Shown here one piece after another: positions 49,901-60,000 of a stretch of 60,000 nucleotides of DNA. Made by a program: the position numbers and the translations under genes. Positions within the stretch are counted from its first letter, which is position 1, and each line of letters begins with the position of its first letter. Below the pieces are notes generated by a model. It was given only the letters and a program-made list of their open reading frames with translations. It had not been told where the DNA came from and ran no database searches. Source of the stretch: Apostichopus japonicus (Eukaryota > Echinodermata > Holothuroidea > Aspidochirotida > Stichopodidae); assembly GCF_037975245.1 (NCBI RefSeq), contig NC_092573.1:2234501-2294500 (forward strand), written 5' to 3'.

Positions 49901-52900
49901 ATATTACTGCAAATCCAATCACAATCATACATGTTGATGCTGCTGTAGAGTTTCAAAGGCGATGTTGATTGCAACACATGCCAGAGGCCTCCATTGTTTC
50001 TTTATTTGTTTCTTTGTTTGTTTGCTTAAATGAATTTATCGTGGTTGCTAGTGACGGTGAACGGTGTGATTATGGATCATTGTCAGAACTAGTATATCGT
50101 TGCAATGTTTGAAGTTGAGGTTTGTTTTGCATATAATTTTTGTTGTAATGTGATTGCGGTTTGGCTATATATTTTATAGTAATGATAATTATGGTTACAC
50201 ATTCTGAAAACTTAACTAATCATTACATATTGTACCTGATTCATTAGTATATGTATGATCACTGATCGGTCCAGTATCCAGGGTAGGAGTCGTTCCTGTG
50301 TGCCAAGTCCAATCAAAGTCATCTTCGATAAGTTCCTGGTAGAAGACACAAAGCGGACCAAACGCGCTGTCCTCCAAATCACACGTTGCGGGAATTGCTA
50401 TAGAAAACGAAACGAAAACGAAGGGTAAACCATGTTTTACATAAACATAATTTATTAATATTTGTGAGATCAAAGGCTATAAGACATTCATGCCCAACAC
50501 GATGATAGCCGTGAAAAAGGCATGCATAGTTGCCAAAATGGCTCACTAAATGTTACATGGTTAATATACTAACATTCCTTTACGGTTATACGGTCTCCTA
50601 ACTTCAGCCTGCTGGTGAATTGAAATGTCTGGGCACTAGAGACGAACTAATCCTTGAAGTTAGTTCAAGCGCTGTCTTTAAATTGTTTGTCGACGTATGT
50701 TCTGTACTTATTGCTATTGGCGCGTTCGTATATAGAGTGCATGTTAAACTCATTTGCATGATTTGACACTACAGTCAGCATACCAATAAAAAAACACATT
50801 GCAATTGTGACGTTTCTTCAGACAAACAATAAGAATTTCAGTTTTTAAAGTAATGTCAACAAAAAAACATACTAAGATTTTGTTATTGTAGTATTTTAAG
50901 TGCTAGTGTGTGTTTTTCTTGGGGGGGGGGGGGCTGAAGCCCCTGCCAAAAAAATGCGTGCTTGCACGGGTTGAAAGTATAGACATTGCGCTTACATATG
51001 TAGACTGCTTAAGAACAGATTTCAGTCCATGCATGCGAGATATATTTCACGGATTCACATAAAACATAATTGGAATATTAATTCGACCGATGTCCCCGAC
51101 TGTACAGAAGAGTGACGTCACATACAGAGAGTATCACATTTCAATTACTGATTGTACGTTACCTGCGTTTATAACGGAGATGTCGTCAATCGCGATGTCA
51201 GACCGCGGTCCCAGGCCTCTCACGCTCTCAAAGACAATCTATGGAAAAGTTATATACGATAGTAATTGTTCATAAAAGCATATAAAAAACGGTCAATTTC
51301 CTCGATCCGGTCCTGGGACATATAAATACACGGGCTTTAGCTTTTAATTTAAACTTGACTGTCTTCAAGTCGTTAGATGAACCAACAATTTAACTAAACC
51401 TTGTAATTACAAGAGATAAAAATAGGACTAAAGAAAGGGAACAGAAAAACTGTCTAAAAACGGTCATTGTAAGAAGCATGAAACATAAAGGCGTCGACCT
51501 AACATGAACGCATTAAATAGACACGACGAGAGAATGCCTTCAATCTGACTGACATTGTAATTCAACCACTGACTAACCTGGTATTCAGCTACTGAAGTTA
51601 CTAACACCTTGGCTTCTAGCCACTCTGTGATGCTATTCTGGACACCGCTGGTCGACCATACTGGAATAGGATTCATGACTCCGTTGTACCTTACGTAAAC
51701 GTTTAGTGTACCCATCTCCAATGGATTCAGACTCCACATGCTGAACCAAAAGGTCAAAAGAGATGAAGGGACAGCAGTTGACCCTTCGAGAACCGGGGTC
51801 ATGACCCTAGCAACGGAATTAGATTTGCCATCGCTTGCATCAGCGTACATGAATGTTCCAACTAAGTAAATAAAGAGAAGATTGTTGGTATTCTAAAAAT
51901 ATGTTACATAGGCCTATATATGATGTTTTTCTATAACTGTGGTGTGCGCAAATGAAGGACATGGGACCACTCCTTACCTCCATCGCTAGTTAGGGGCAGA
52001 CGTTCAGTCGGCGAATTTCTTTACCAGTCAGCCGAGGACGAATTAGACCACTTCTCCACCCCAAGATGCACAGAAAGGTTTATGTCCCTATACTGTAATA
52101 AGTGCCAGGGTGGATGATTTTTTTACCCGTTTGAGGTAGCCTTAAAAACATCATTCGGCGCAATAGTGTTGGTGTGGAAACGATGAACCTTCCGCAAACG
52201 TAGGTTGAGCAAAGCCCGAGGTATGAGAGATCCCACTATAGCCATTCCCCCACCCATACCGCACGACACCACCCCGCACAAACCGACATACAAACCGAGT
52301 ATACAGACGCAGTCACACTTGTGTTTACTAACAAGAGCTAGAATCATACATGCTATCATTTGCAATGAACAGTTTGAAATCCGGCTGTTGGTTATCATCT
52401 TAATATAAATTCAACATCATTATTGTCTGTTTATTTTGCTTTCTTTATATGTGTATAATGTTATAACTTTCTGCTCTCAAATACAACAAACAAATATCTT
52501 CTCTCATGTGTAAATTCCTTCATTATGTGTTTTCACATCTTTCGAAGGTCACATCTTTCGCAACATAATTACGTTACAATGTCATCATTAGTTTACAGCA
52601 CCGGACTCTTCCCCAAGCCCACACTTCGTACCACCCATGCACCCGACTAAACTCCCTTTGCTGAAGTTGAGGCTTTCATCAACGACAGACATGTCTTGGA
52701 GTTGACTCTGATAATTCATATTTAGTTATAATCAGATCGAAGACTTATCTACCTTATCTCCAGAAAGTCTCAATAATTAAATCGTCACAAGCGGGTCAAT
52801 GATCATGTTTACACTTAAATACTTAAAGCAGTTTATTAGGTTTGGATTGTATTTTAACCTCACTTGTTGAGGCTTCACTGATTAATTGCAAATTAGCGAA

Positions 52901-54902
52901 TAACTTAAAGCAGGTTATTGGCTTTGATTATGATTGAACCTCACTTACTGAGGTTTCGTCAAGTTGATGAGACGATTGCTCTACCAAATGGTCTAAAATC
53001 AGTATAACATCCAATCATTACAGTGTCTTACTGACGCGAGGGTCTTATTCTGGCACTGCCCGCTCCTGTTATACTTCAGACGATCCCCCTAAACCATTAC
53101 ACACTTCCCCTCCCACCCCCCCCCCCCCCCGCTCAGCCTAGATCCCTCGGCCTTTGCAGAATATCTGATGCCAATGAATAACTGATACGTACGTCCAGTG
53201 GTGTGGTCACCGAGTGGTCCTGACAAGATTCCTCCTGTGATCAGACGTCTCCTCTTCCAATCGTAGTCATCTGTTTCGTCATTCATATAATCACAGTCGT
53301 CCATCTCAAAGTCACACATGTGAGTGATCGTCGCTGTGGTCACTGAAAATATGAATATATGAATATGCATAAACTCAAAAAGAAACGTAAGTTTATGAAT
53401 TCATCTGGTGTATGAATTAATTATAGTAAATGGACATCATATTTCCAGGATGACGTCACAGACCATGATCTAACTGAGGGCTTTTCTTCTATCAGAATAA
53501 TTTAACTGTAAAATATGTTTCCATCAAAACTCAAGAGATGAAAAGGAAAACAATTTGCAGCATCACCTTCAAAGGTTTATACATCTTCAAAAAAAGATTA
53601 CATTTAGCTTTGTGGGACACAAACCTTTCTTGATTGTATTACATTATTTATAACGTTATCATTAGGAGTAATCAACTGGTTGCAGCCACGTAGATTTATT
53701 AGTTAGACTGAGGGACATCTAAATATGTGCCAGTGATTGATAAATATCTTGGACAAAGTATCGCAAAGTTACAACCAGGCAGATGGCTACTTTTAGAGGA
53801 AAGTTCTTGTCGTGCTAAATTGCATGTTTCCAGATGATAACGAGACCTGTTAGATAAGTGACGTTATTTTTCTCAATCTGTTTATATGCAAAGGTCTTTC
53901 AACGAAATTGGTGATGGGTAAGAGGATTGTATGTCATTTCTATGATTCATTATTATCGCTGGGTTTGATTGTAACGTGACATCACCAGTCAAATACAGAT
54001 ATGGCGACAAAGGATTAATTTGGGTGGGGCGGGGGGGGGGGGGGCTCGAGGGGACGGAGAGGCGCATACATCTAGGGGCAGTATGAAATTGAATTGATGG
54101 GGCAAAACACAAATTAAATTAAAGCTTTCCAAGAAATAATCCTCTGCACTGACATTCCGTTTCATAAATTTGCTTACAATTGCCAAAAGAACACTCAATT
54201 GTTTACGAAAAAGAAAAGAGTTCTTTTCATTAACACAAACGGGCATTTCTTATTTATAAAAGGAACGTTGCGTGGTTTTGTATGTCACAAATATCGGGCA
54301 CCTCTGTGTCCTCCCTCTCCCCCCTCCCACCCCACCCCGGTTCCATTGTCCCTGTACAGATACACTAAATGCAATGCACATTGGCGAGTGCACATTTAGT
54401 ATCACAGGAAATGTGTATTATATCGAGAGAACATGTTTAATACTTTTCACACACAAATAACAAGTATAATAGCCTAGGCCTGCAATCCTTTCGTATAGTA
54501 TCTGATGTAATAGCCTTAAAGACGTAATTTCATTTCTGTCAAAACTAGCTAAAGTTGAAGTATAGTTTTCACAGTTGTCATCGAGTGATTCTACTCTAAC
54601 CAACTGATTAAATAAAAGGCAAGAAATACTTCAGGGCAATTTGGATTTTCCATTTTACCATTTAAGTGATTGAAGATCGCATAGTTTTGATCATAAGTGT
54701 AATAGCAATGTAGCATTTTAGTAATGAAGTTCACCCAACTCATTGAGAAACTGCTAAAAAAGTTTATGTTCATTCAATACCAAACTGAATATGTATAAAT
54801 AACATAATTGGGGTAAGTAATTCGTATGGAAGTTAGAATTATAATTTTCTTACCTGCCCAAAGGGCAATGAAAAATAACGTTAACTTCAAGAACCGATCC
54901 AT
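46641..54902 (-). CDS. Gene D: MAM-MAM-EGF-EGF single-pass membrane protein (ten exons)
   Basis: Ten exons join into a closed 518-residue frame: 54854-54902, 53193-53342, 51578-51861, 51163-51238, 50236-50397, 49244-49506, 48935-49016, 48461-48574, 48097-48210, 46641-46903. In order: signal peptide (1 to about 20), MAM domain 1 (about 26-182), MAM domain 2 (about 190-354), EGF 1 (356-392), calcium-binding EGF 2 (394-430, DVDEC start), short stalk, membrane helix (about 450-473), cytoplasmic tail of about 45 residues. Both MAM domains end with the family signature D-I/V-A-I-D-D-I-S. MAM domains mediate adhesion or dimer contacts in receptors such as RPTPs and neuropilins, so a cell-surface adhesion or receptor role is likely. 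The tail has no kinase or phosphatase. Exact orthology is not known to me. Confidence 0.93.
47520..47700. repeat. TATAGCCCTC short-period tandem repeat in gene D intron 9
   Basis: Imperfect units of about 10 bp. A 31-bp segment containing CTCTAAAGCCCCCTGCCC occurs twice, 65-70 bp apart. Confidence 0.85.
48097..48210 (-). CDS. Gene D exon 9, calcium-binding EGF 2
   Basis: 114 nt, phase 1 to 1. It starts DVDEC and contains CVDRLNRYEC, the Asn and aromatic positions used by calcium-binding EGF modules. Donor GTAAGT. Confidence 0.95.
48461..48574 (-). CDS. Gene D exon 8, EGF 1
   Basis: 114 nt, phase 1 to 1, one complete EGF module with six Cys: CASNPC, NGGSC, FVCEC, GLNC. The symmetric phase is typical of shuffled EGF exons. 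Confidence 0.95.
48935..49016 (-). CDS. Gene D exon 7, end of MAM 2
   Basis: 82 nt, phase 0 to 1. It carries IIIEGRRRNGNQGDVAIDDI, then GGNC. The donor is GTACGT. Confidence 0.93.
49244..49506 (-). CDS. Gene D exon 6, core of MAM 2
   Basis: 263 nt, phase 1 to 0, acceptor CTCTTTCAG, donor GTAAGA. It carries HYLYIETS and CSMTFWFHAFG, then WREASVSL, all standard MAM strands. Confidence 0.93.
50236..50397 (-). CDS. Gene D exon 5, start of MAM 2
   Basis: 162 nt, phase 1 to 1. It carries CDLED, FDWTWHTG and the GPISDHTY stretch. The donor is GTACAA, somewhat weak. Confidence 0.9.
51163..51238 (-). CDS. Gene D exon 4, end of MAM 1
   Basis: 76 nt, phase 0 to 1. It reads IVFESVRGLGPRSDIAIDDI, the conserved MAM end signature. 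Confidence 0.92.
51578..51861 (-). CDS. Gene D exon 3, core of MAM 1
   Basis: 284 nt, phase 1 to 0, with donor GTTAGT. It carries LTFWFSMWS and the Leu/Tyr strands typical of the MAM beta-sandwich, ending at VAEYQ. Confidence 0.9.
53193..53342 (-). CDS. Gene D exon 2, start of MAM 1
   Basis: The acceptor CATATTTTCAG and donor GTACGT bound 150 nt, phase 1 to 1. It carries the MAM opening CDFE, the DYDW motif and the GPLGDHTTG stretch. Confidence 0.92.
54854..54902 (-). CDS. Gene D exon 1, signal peptide
   Basis: It codes MDRFLKLTLFFIALWA plus one G and ends at a GTAAGA donor. Phase 1 fits exon 2, and the ATG is the first in frame. Confidence 0.88.
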
Positions 54903-57900
54903 GTTGAGGATTAATGGTAAAACTTTACAACGTAAACCAAGTATATGATCCCTCTTGCTGCAGTCTAGAAGTTAGTAGCATGGTTTGATATATTAAAAAC
55001 CGTGAACTAAGTTATCTCGAGCAGAAACTAACTTGTTGAGCTTTGATCTCTAAAACAGAGTTATTTTAAAGTAACTACCACTAATGAGCTTGATTAACTA
55101 GGCTTGTATCTTTCCTTATCTACCGATTAGCAATTTGTTAGTACACTTACAGATCGAAGTCCTACTGTAGAGATTAAAAGTGCATCCACCGAACGACGCT
55201 ATCTTTCTCCTTAGCAAACAGTATACCATCATTACTAAACTACTAATTATTGAAACAATAACAGATAGGTCTATGTTGATATAATTGGCATAAGGGTAAG
55301 TGTCACAAGAAACAATTAGACTATATCGTATGCATACCTGCTTGGATTGTTGTTCAAGGGAGTGAAGACTCGAGTACAAAGAAACGTCTGATGCCGGTAA
55401 TCTGACCTAGTTTCGAATGAGGTGTAACAGAAGTGTTAGACACCACCATCGATCCCAGAAAATACACACACTGCTTGCTACCGTCGGTAATTAGACACTA
55501 GTGTACAGTCATTACATACAGCTACAGTCAATGCCCACAACACAGTGTACATAGTAGCGATGGACATCTCAGGTCCAGATGAAGATAACAAGGTATCACG
55601 TTTCATTACTGTCTGCATTATGTAGCGACAAGAAGAAAGCAACGGAAAGTTAACTTTTATTCAGAGGGCGACACTCGGTTTGGGCCAGTCTTCAATGCCA
55701 CTAAAACGCCGTGTTTAAAGGGGAAGCAGATCGAATAATCATCTCTAACCTACTTGATAGAGCTGTTTTATGACGAGCAGCTTCTCCCTCTCCCAATCCA
55801 ACCCCCATCTCCCCCCCCCCCCCGCAGCTAATTTTTGGGGGATTTCATTTTTTTCTATTAAAAGACTTAGTTGAATTTACGGTATAAAGATTGTAATGGA
55901 TCGACTATTTGCAACGAAACAATTAATCACCGTTGCTTTGACTCCATTATTCATAAACTACGAGGAGCACTTTTTCCTATTGTTTTTTTTTTTTGCGGGG
56001 GGGGGGTATTCCCTCTCTACCTTGAAACCTTCCCTCCCCATCCACTGCAAAAAATACAGACAATGCAATTGAATAAATCTTAACACAAAAGAAAATGTTT
56101 AGATTTTGTAGTGAATTTATTTATGACAATTTCAGCTGAAAAGTATAGAAAAATATATAACTGTCATCTACAAAGAAAATATTGCCTCAATGTAAACAAT
56201 GTAATTCTAACGTTACTGGGCAACTCTAGAGTAACTGAGCTTTACTTTACAGGGTGTGGGATGTTCCACAGGGTGGGTAAAGTATCACAGGGTGGGGGAG
56301 GTACCACAGGGTGGGGGAGGTACCACAGGGTGAGGAAGTACCACAGGGTGGGGAAGGTACCACAGGGTGGGGAAAATACCACAGGGTGGGGAAAGGACCA
56401 CAGGGTGGGGAAAGGACCACAGGGTGGGGAAAGTACCACAGGGTGGGGAAAGTACCACAGGGTGGGGGCCTCAATCAGCCTTTGTCTTTTCTTCTTTTTC
56501 TTTTCCTTCTTATTCAATCTCAGAGCAGTTTCAATTTAGATATTTAATGTTTTGAATCACATTAATCTTTAGTAGTAATTCAGATCAGTAGAACTTACCG
56601 AGTTTTGATCTTGGGAACTTAAGTAAAGCCATTACAGAAAAAAGGATAATAATAATACAGATAACGGTAAAGTTCAATGAAAAAACGTCACAATACGCTT
56701 GACAGAACTACGAAATATTTTGGAACCATCACACAAAAGAGTTTTAACTAATAATGATGATAGTAACAATACTACAAATGACACTTCAAATATATTCCAA
56801 TGATGAATTGACGACACCAATACTTCTTGACGAAAAAGAAAGAATTTGTTAATTTGGGAACTTTAATAAAGCTATCACACAAAAACTTTAACTTATAATT
56901 ATGACACTACAGATGATGCTACCCTTCCAGTACAATGAAAACCTGACGCAACTACTTCTTGAAGAGATTTTTTTAATAATAATTTACCGATATTACAAAC
57001 AAAATTAAAATTTGAAAATCGTTGGGAATGTGGTCAAGTTGATAAAATCAATTCACTTCATCATGAGTATAGTGCTACATGAGATAAATTTATGCTAATT
57101 TATACAACTAATACCATATCATTTATTTGGATGCCTATTTGATCGATGAGGATAACATCCTTGTACAGCCTTGAACTTAATACTAACAGAAATAACAGGG
57201 AAGATGCAACCCTAATAGTCAAAAGAAAGAACCAATACCTTCTTGGTGAGATGATAAAAAATCATCATATCACAAACAAAAATATCATTTGAAAAGATCT
57301 GTGATAACATGGTTTAGAGAGACAAATCTGATCCACTACATCTTAAATGTAGAACTAGCTGGAGATAAATTTATGCTAATTTATGATAAAAATTGCCATA
57401 TAAAAATAAATTACAGCGTTGTCTGTTTGATAGATAACGACGATGTTTCTCTGTCCAGTTTTTCTACCGAGACTTGTTCCATATTTGGTTTTACAACCTG
57501 TCACACAGTGGTAGCATTATGACTCAACCGACCAAATTTACCACATCAAATAAAATAAAAGAGATCAGATAAAATTTGTTAAATCCATGGTTTTCAAGGA
57601 TATTCAAAATACTGTTTCTAATACTGATCATAACATTTCGCTGCATATCTTATGTCACTCAATTATATAATTTTACTCCTTTTTTAACTCCTATTTTGAT
57701 ATATTAATATTCCTATTTTCTGTTTTTTCTCTCTCTTCATTCTTTTCTTCTTTCCTGGATGACAACATCACAGTTGAGTGGGCTAAAGGTTTCACAATTA
57801 AATTTTGTTATAAAAGAGAGCTCAAATCACTTCTTGTTTGGTTTGGTTTGGTTTAGTTTTTCAAACAAAGAATTATTCAGAGGTAGAATAGTACCGGCAT

Positions 57901-59262
57901 CAAGATCATTTTCTAATTTTCTGATCCTTGGTTTGTTAACTCATAACATGCACTGCACATCTTGATTTTTTTAGTAATAAGGCACTTTGCAGTGTAAACA
58001 CTTAGGACAGAACAAAACCATTCTATATACATACCGACAGGGGGGGGGGAGGGTGTGAGCAAAAAGGTTGCACAAAACACAAGAATATATTCAGTGAGGA
58101 TTGTTAAGAAAAACATAAAAGTTTGTATTTCTAAGTAAGTAATAAAAATAGGATTCTTTTTAGAAGCAGCCTAAATCTCTTCATGAACTTTATAATATCC
58201 TAAGACACATTCACAGGATGAAGTTCAGTTAAATTCTGCTCTCGACAATAATAGACACAATAAAATAAAACACATTTCCTCAAAGAAACTCAACTCAACA
58301 GCAACATTAGAGCTAAGTTTTTGTTTTAAAGTTTTGGTAAATTTTCATCTGAATAAAATCTGGTAACAATGCAGTTCATTTAAAGTAAATTATATCAGTT
58401 TTCAGTTCAAAGTATGGAGAAAAGTTTCAAAATATTGTCTAATTTCTTGATTTGAATATTGATGATTGTGAGACGAAAAACCGTTTGAGCGACAAAATAT
58501 TTATAATCCAATGGAATAACCAAAAAATATGCACTACTTAGTGTTTAACTCCACTTTGTTTTTCATTTATTTCCAGTATTGCTTTATGAGTATTGTAAAC
58601 ATTATTATACAACACCTAATTATATTCCGGCCATTTGATTGGTCAATTGCTCGTCGATTGCGTGCAAAATCCGCTCTATTGCACTCTATGAAATAGAACC
58701 ATGTGTTATACTTTTTTGATAGCAATTTTTTCAATGGTTAGAGAGCATTCAACTCGGCTGCGCCTGGTTGAATGGAACATTCCATCTTTCAACTCATGAA
58801 ATATTTGCACTAGTGCACTCATAACCATTCATTATTTGTATACTATAACATTATTGAGCATATGCACGAAGCTGATGAAATTCACGTTTCATGAAATACT
58901 TTGCTCGTGAAATTAACTGGCAATCATGTTAACAAATGTTTGCTCCTTTATCTCTCAGATACAAAAGGGCATAAACACACTATAAATGCTATAAATACAC
59001 TGGTTTAACCTCCAATACCTCAAAAATAATGTTTGTTTATGACTATATATGTACATGTTTTTTTTTTGTCATCTCAGACAAGTAACTTAAACATCAACCC
59101 TGTTAATTATTTTCCTACTTCTGCGGAACTTATTTAGTTCTCATGCATTCTGCTAAACATCAATGTTAATGTAAGCTGTGTGAGACTCGTAAAAAGAAAA
59201 AAAATTGTTTATCATATTTGTTCTCAACAAATCAATATCTCCACAAAAAGAAAAGCAAGACA
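54903..59262. other. Intergenic between gene D and the sulfatase
   Basis: Holds the 19-bp minisatellite at 56.25 kb. At 56.6-57.3 kb are two or three loosely similar segments around CTTCTTGA and TGGGAACTTWARTAAAGC. At 58.6-58.9 kb lies a repeat-like segment with CGGCCATTTGATTGGTCAAT and a small hairpin ATTCAAC/GTTGAAT. A leader-like minus-strand reading at 56.6 kb (MALLKFPRSKL plus donor) has no partner. Confidence 0.45.
56247..56468. repeat. 19-bp minisatellite, about 12 copies
   Basis: The unit is CCACAGGGTGGGGAAAGTA, with variants GGGAGGTA, AAATA and AAGGA. The first copy is degenerate. Open frames on both strands here come from the repeat. Confidence 0.95.
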
Positions 59263-59265
59263 TGC

Positions 59266-59271
59266 TTTATT
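59266..59271 (-). terminator. Candidate poly(A) signal of the sulfatase
   Basis: A minus-strand AATAAA lies about 290 nt past the stop codon, a normal distance for an animal 3' UTR. Confidence 0.35.
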
Positions 59272-59562
59272 GCATGACAGGTAGAAAATATTACTTTTCT
59301 CATAAAGTAGAGTGGATATTGATATTGACACATTAACTCTAAATTAAACAAATTTTAGGTCTCCTAATCTTTAGCATGATTAAGTTATGAACATGAAACA
59401 TCAACCATAAGTGTCATTTTGAATTAATTGGAAATGATTATTGCTTTACTACAATATTAAAGAAACACTTCACATACCCTTCCGTATGGCAAAACCAGGA
59501 ACATAGCACATTAATAATTTCTAACTTTAAAATCAGTAAGAAAAACATGTAATGAACAAACT

Positions 59563-59831
59563 TTACTCCTTCCAGGGACCCCAGAAGTTTCCATGCTTGG
59601 AAGGATTTGCGTCAAGATCAGGTGGCGGGTACTGCACCGGTACAGATGTGCTCCAGTACTGTTCCAGTCTGTCCAAGAGCATCTGCACCACTTTTGGGTT
59701 CTTCTTAGATAAGTCATGGAGCTCACAGGGGTCGTCAGTAATGTTAAATAGCCATATGTTCTGCTTAGGATCAACGATAGGGAGGATTGGTGAGATGTTT
59801 GATTCTGGTGGAGCGTGCCAATCCATACCAC
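59563..59831 (-). CDS. Arylsulfatase B/I/J-like, last coding exon (partial gene)
   Basis: This is the C-terminal exon of a sulfatase; the rest lies beyond the right edge. The acceptor CATGCAAATTCAG ends at 59832, the exon starts in phase 1, and 88 complete residues follow before the stop. The motif NIWLFNITDDPCELHDLS is the conserved late segment of sulfatases, and the ending YWSTSVPVQYPP, then HGNFWGPWKE, fits the arylsulfatase B/I/J group, which removes sulfate from glycosaminoglycans in lysosomes or the secretory path. The formylglycine-forming CxPxR site is not in this window, so activity cannot be judged. The ORF start at 59895 is in the intron and is not the true start. Confidence 0.9.
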
Positions 59832-60000
59832 CTGAATTTGCATGAACAATAACAAGAATAAGAAAATTAACAATGACAGAAAAATACCCTACCACCGGAC
59901 AATATATTCATCACTACCCAAACAAATATAAATAGAGTTCAACAAACCATAGAGCCAATAGAGTTCAGCAGAACTCAAATTAAAAGCAAACCCACCCCTT
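59832..60000 (-). other. Sulfatase intron (continues outside)
   Basis: Sequence upstream of the acceptor at 59832 is AT-rich and shows no exon up to the window edge. Confidence 0.6.

Noticed and set aside
56111-56539. 142-residue ORF and opposite-strand 91-residue ORF
   Set aside because: Both are translations of the 19-bp minisatellite.

Overview
This window is animal nuclear DNA. Genes are split into small exons with GT/AG splice sites, introns run to several kilobases, the DNA is AT-rich, and there are many microsatellites, minisatellites and small DNA transposons. The protein types (a MAM-MAM-EGF-EGF membrane protein, an arylsulfatase B/I/J-like enzyme, acidic signal-peptide/transmembrane proteins) suit a marine invertebrate. 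An echinoderm such as a sea cucumber or sea urchin is my best guess, but no marker proves it. All five supported genes read on the minus strand.

Layout. 1-6.5 kb: two sets of old duplications, including a hydrophobic repeat and a broken fragment of the neighbouring gene. 7.0-10.8 kb: gene A, two exons, 386 aa, signal peptide + Gly/Asn- and Ser/Glu-rich ectodomain + C-terminal membrane segment. 12.5-14.9 kb: a second copy of the 0.1-1.1 kb duplication, with a non-LTR retrotransposon tail inserted and TA-rich repeats beside it. 15.9-29.3 kb: gene B, two exons, 202 aa, same plan, with a proposed 12.8-kb intron that holds a 623-bp foldback element and a 534-bp TTAA-flanked MITE. 29.3-35.4 kb: no gene seen. 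35.4-43.7 kb: gene C, two exons, 424 aa, same plan; half of its intron is a 3.6-kb minisatellite with a 37-bp unit. 46.6-54.9 kb: gene D, ten exons, 518 aa, two MAM domains, two EGF domains, one membrane span. 55-59.5 kb: intergenic, with a 19-bp minisatellite. 59.56-60.0 kb: last exon of a sulfatase gene that continues past the right edge.

The most interesting reading is that genes A, B and C form a cluster of one architectural type: a 22-40 nt exon coding the start of a signal peptide, a phase-1 intron, then one large exon coding an acidic or Ser/Thr-rich low-complexity ectodomain ending in a membrane segment. This plan recalls the acidic, serine-rich, single-pass P16-type proteins of echinoderm skeleton-forming cells, and in its two-exon layout also the Sp185/333 immune genes. 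The sequence shows only the architecture; function is inference. The first exons are too short for ordinary ORF finding. I joined them by signal-peptide continuity, splice consensus and phase, and all joined reading frames close exactly.
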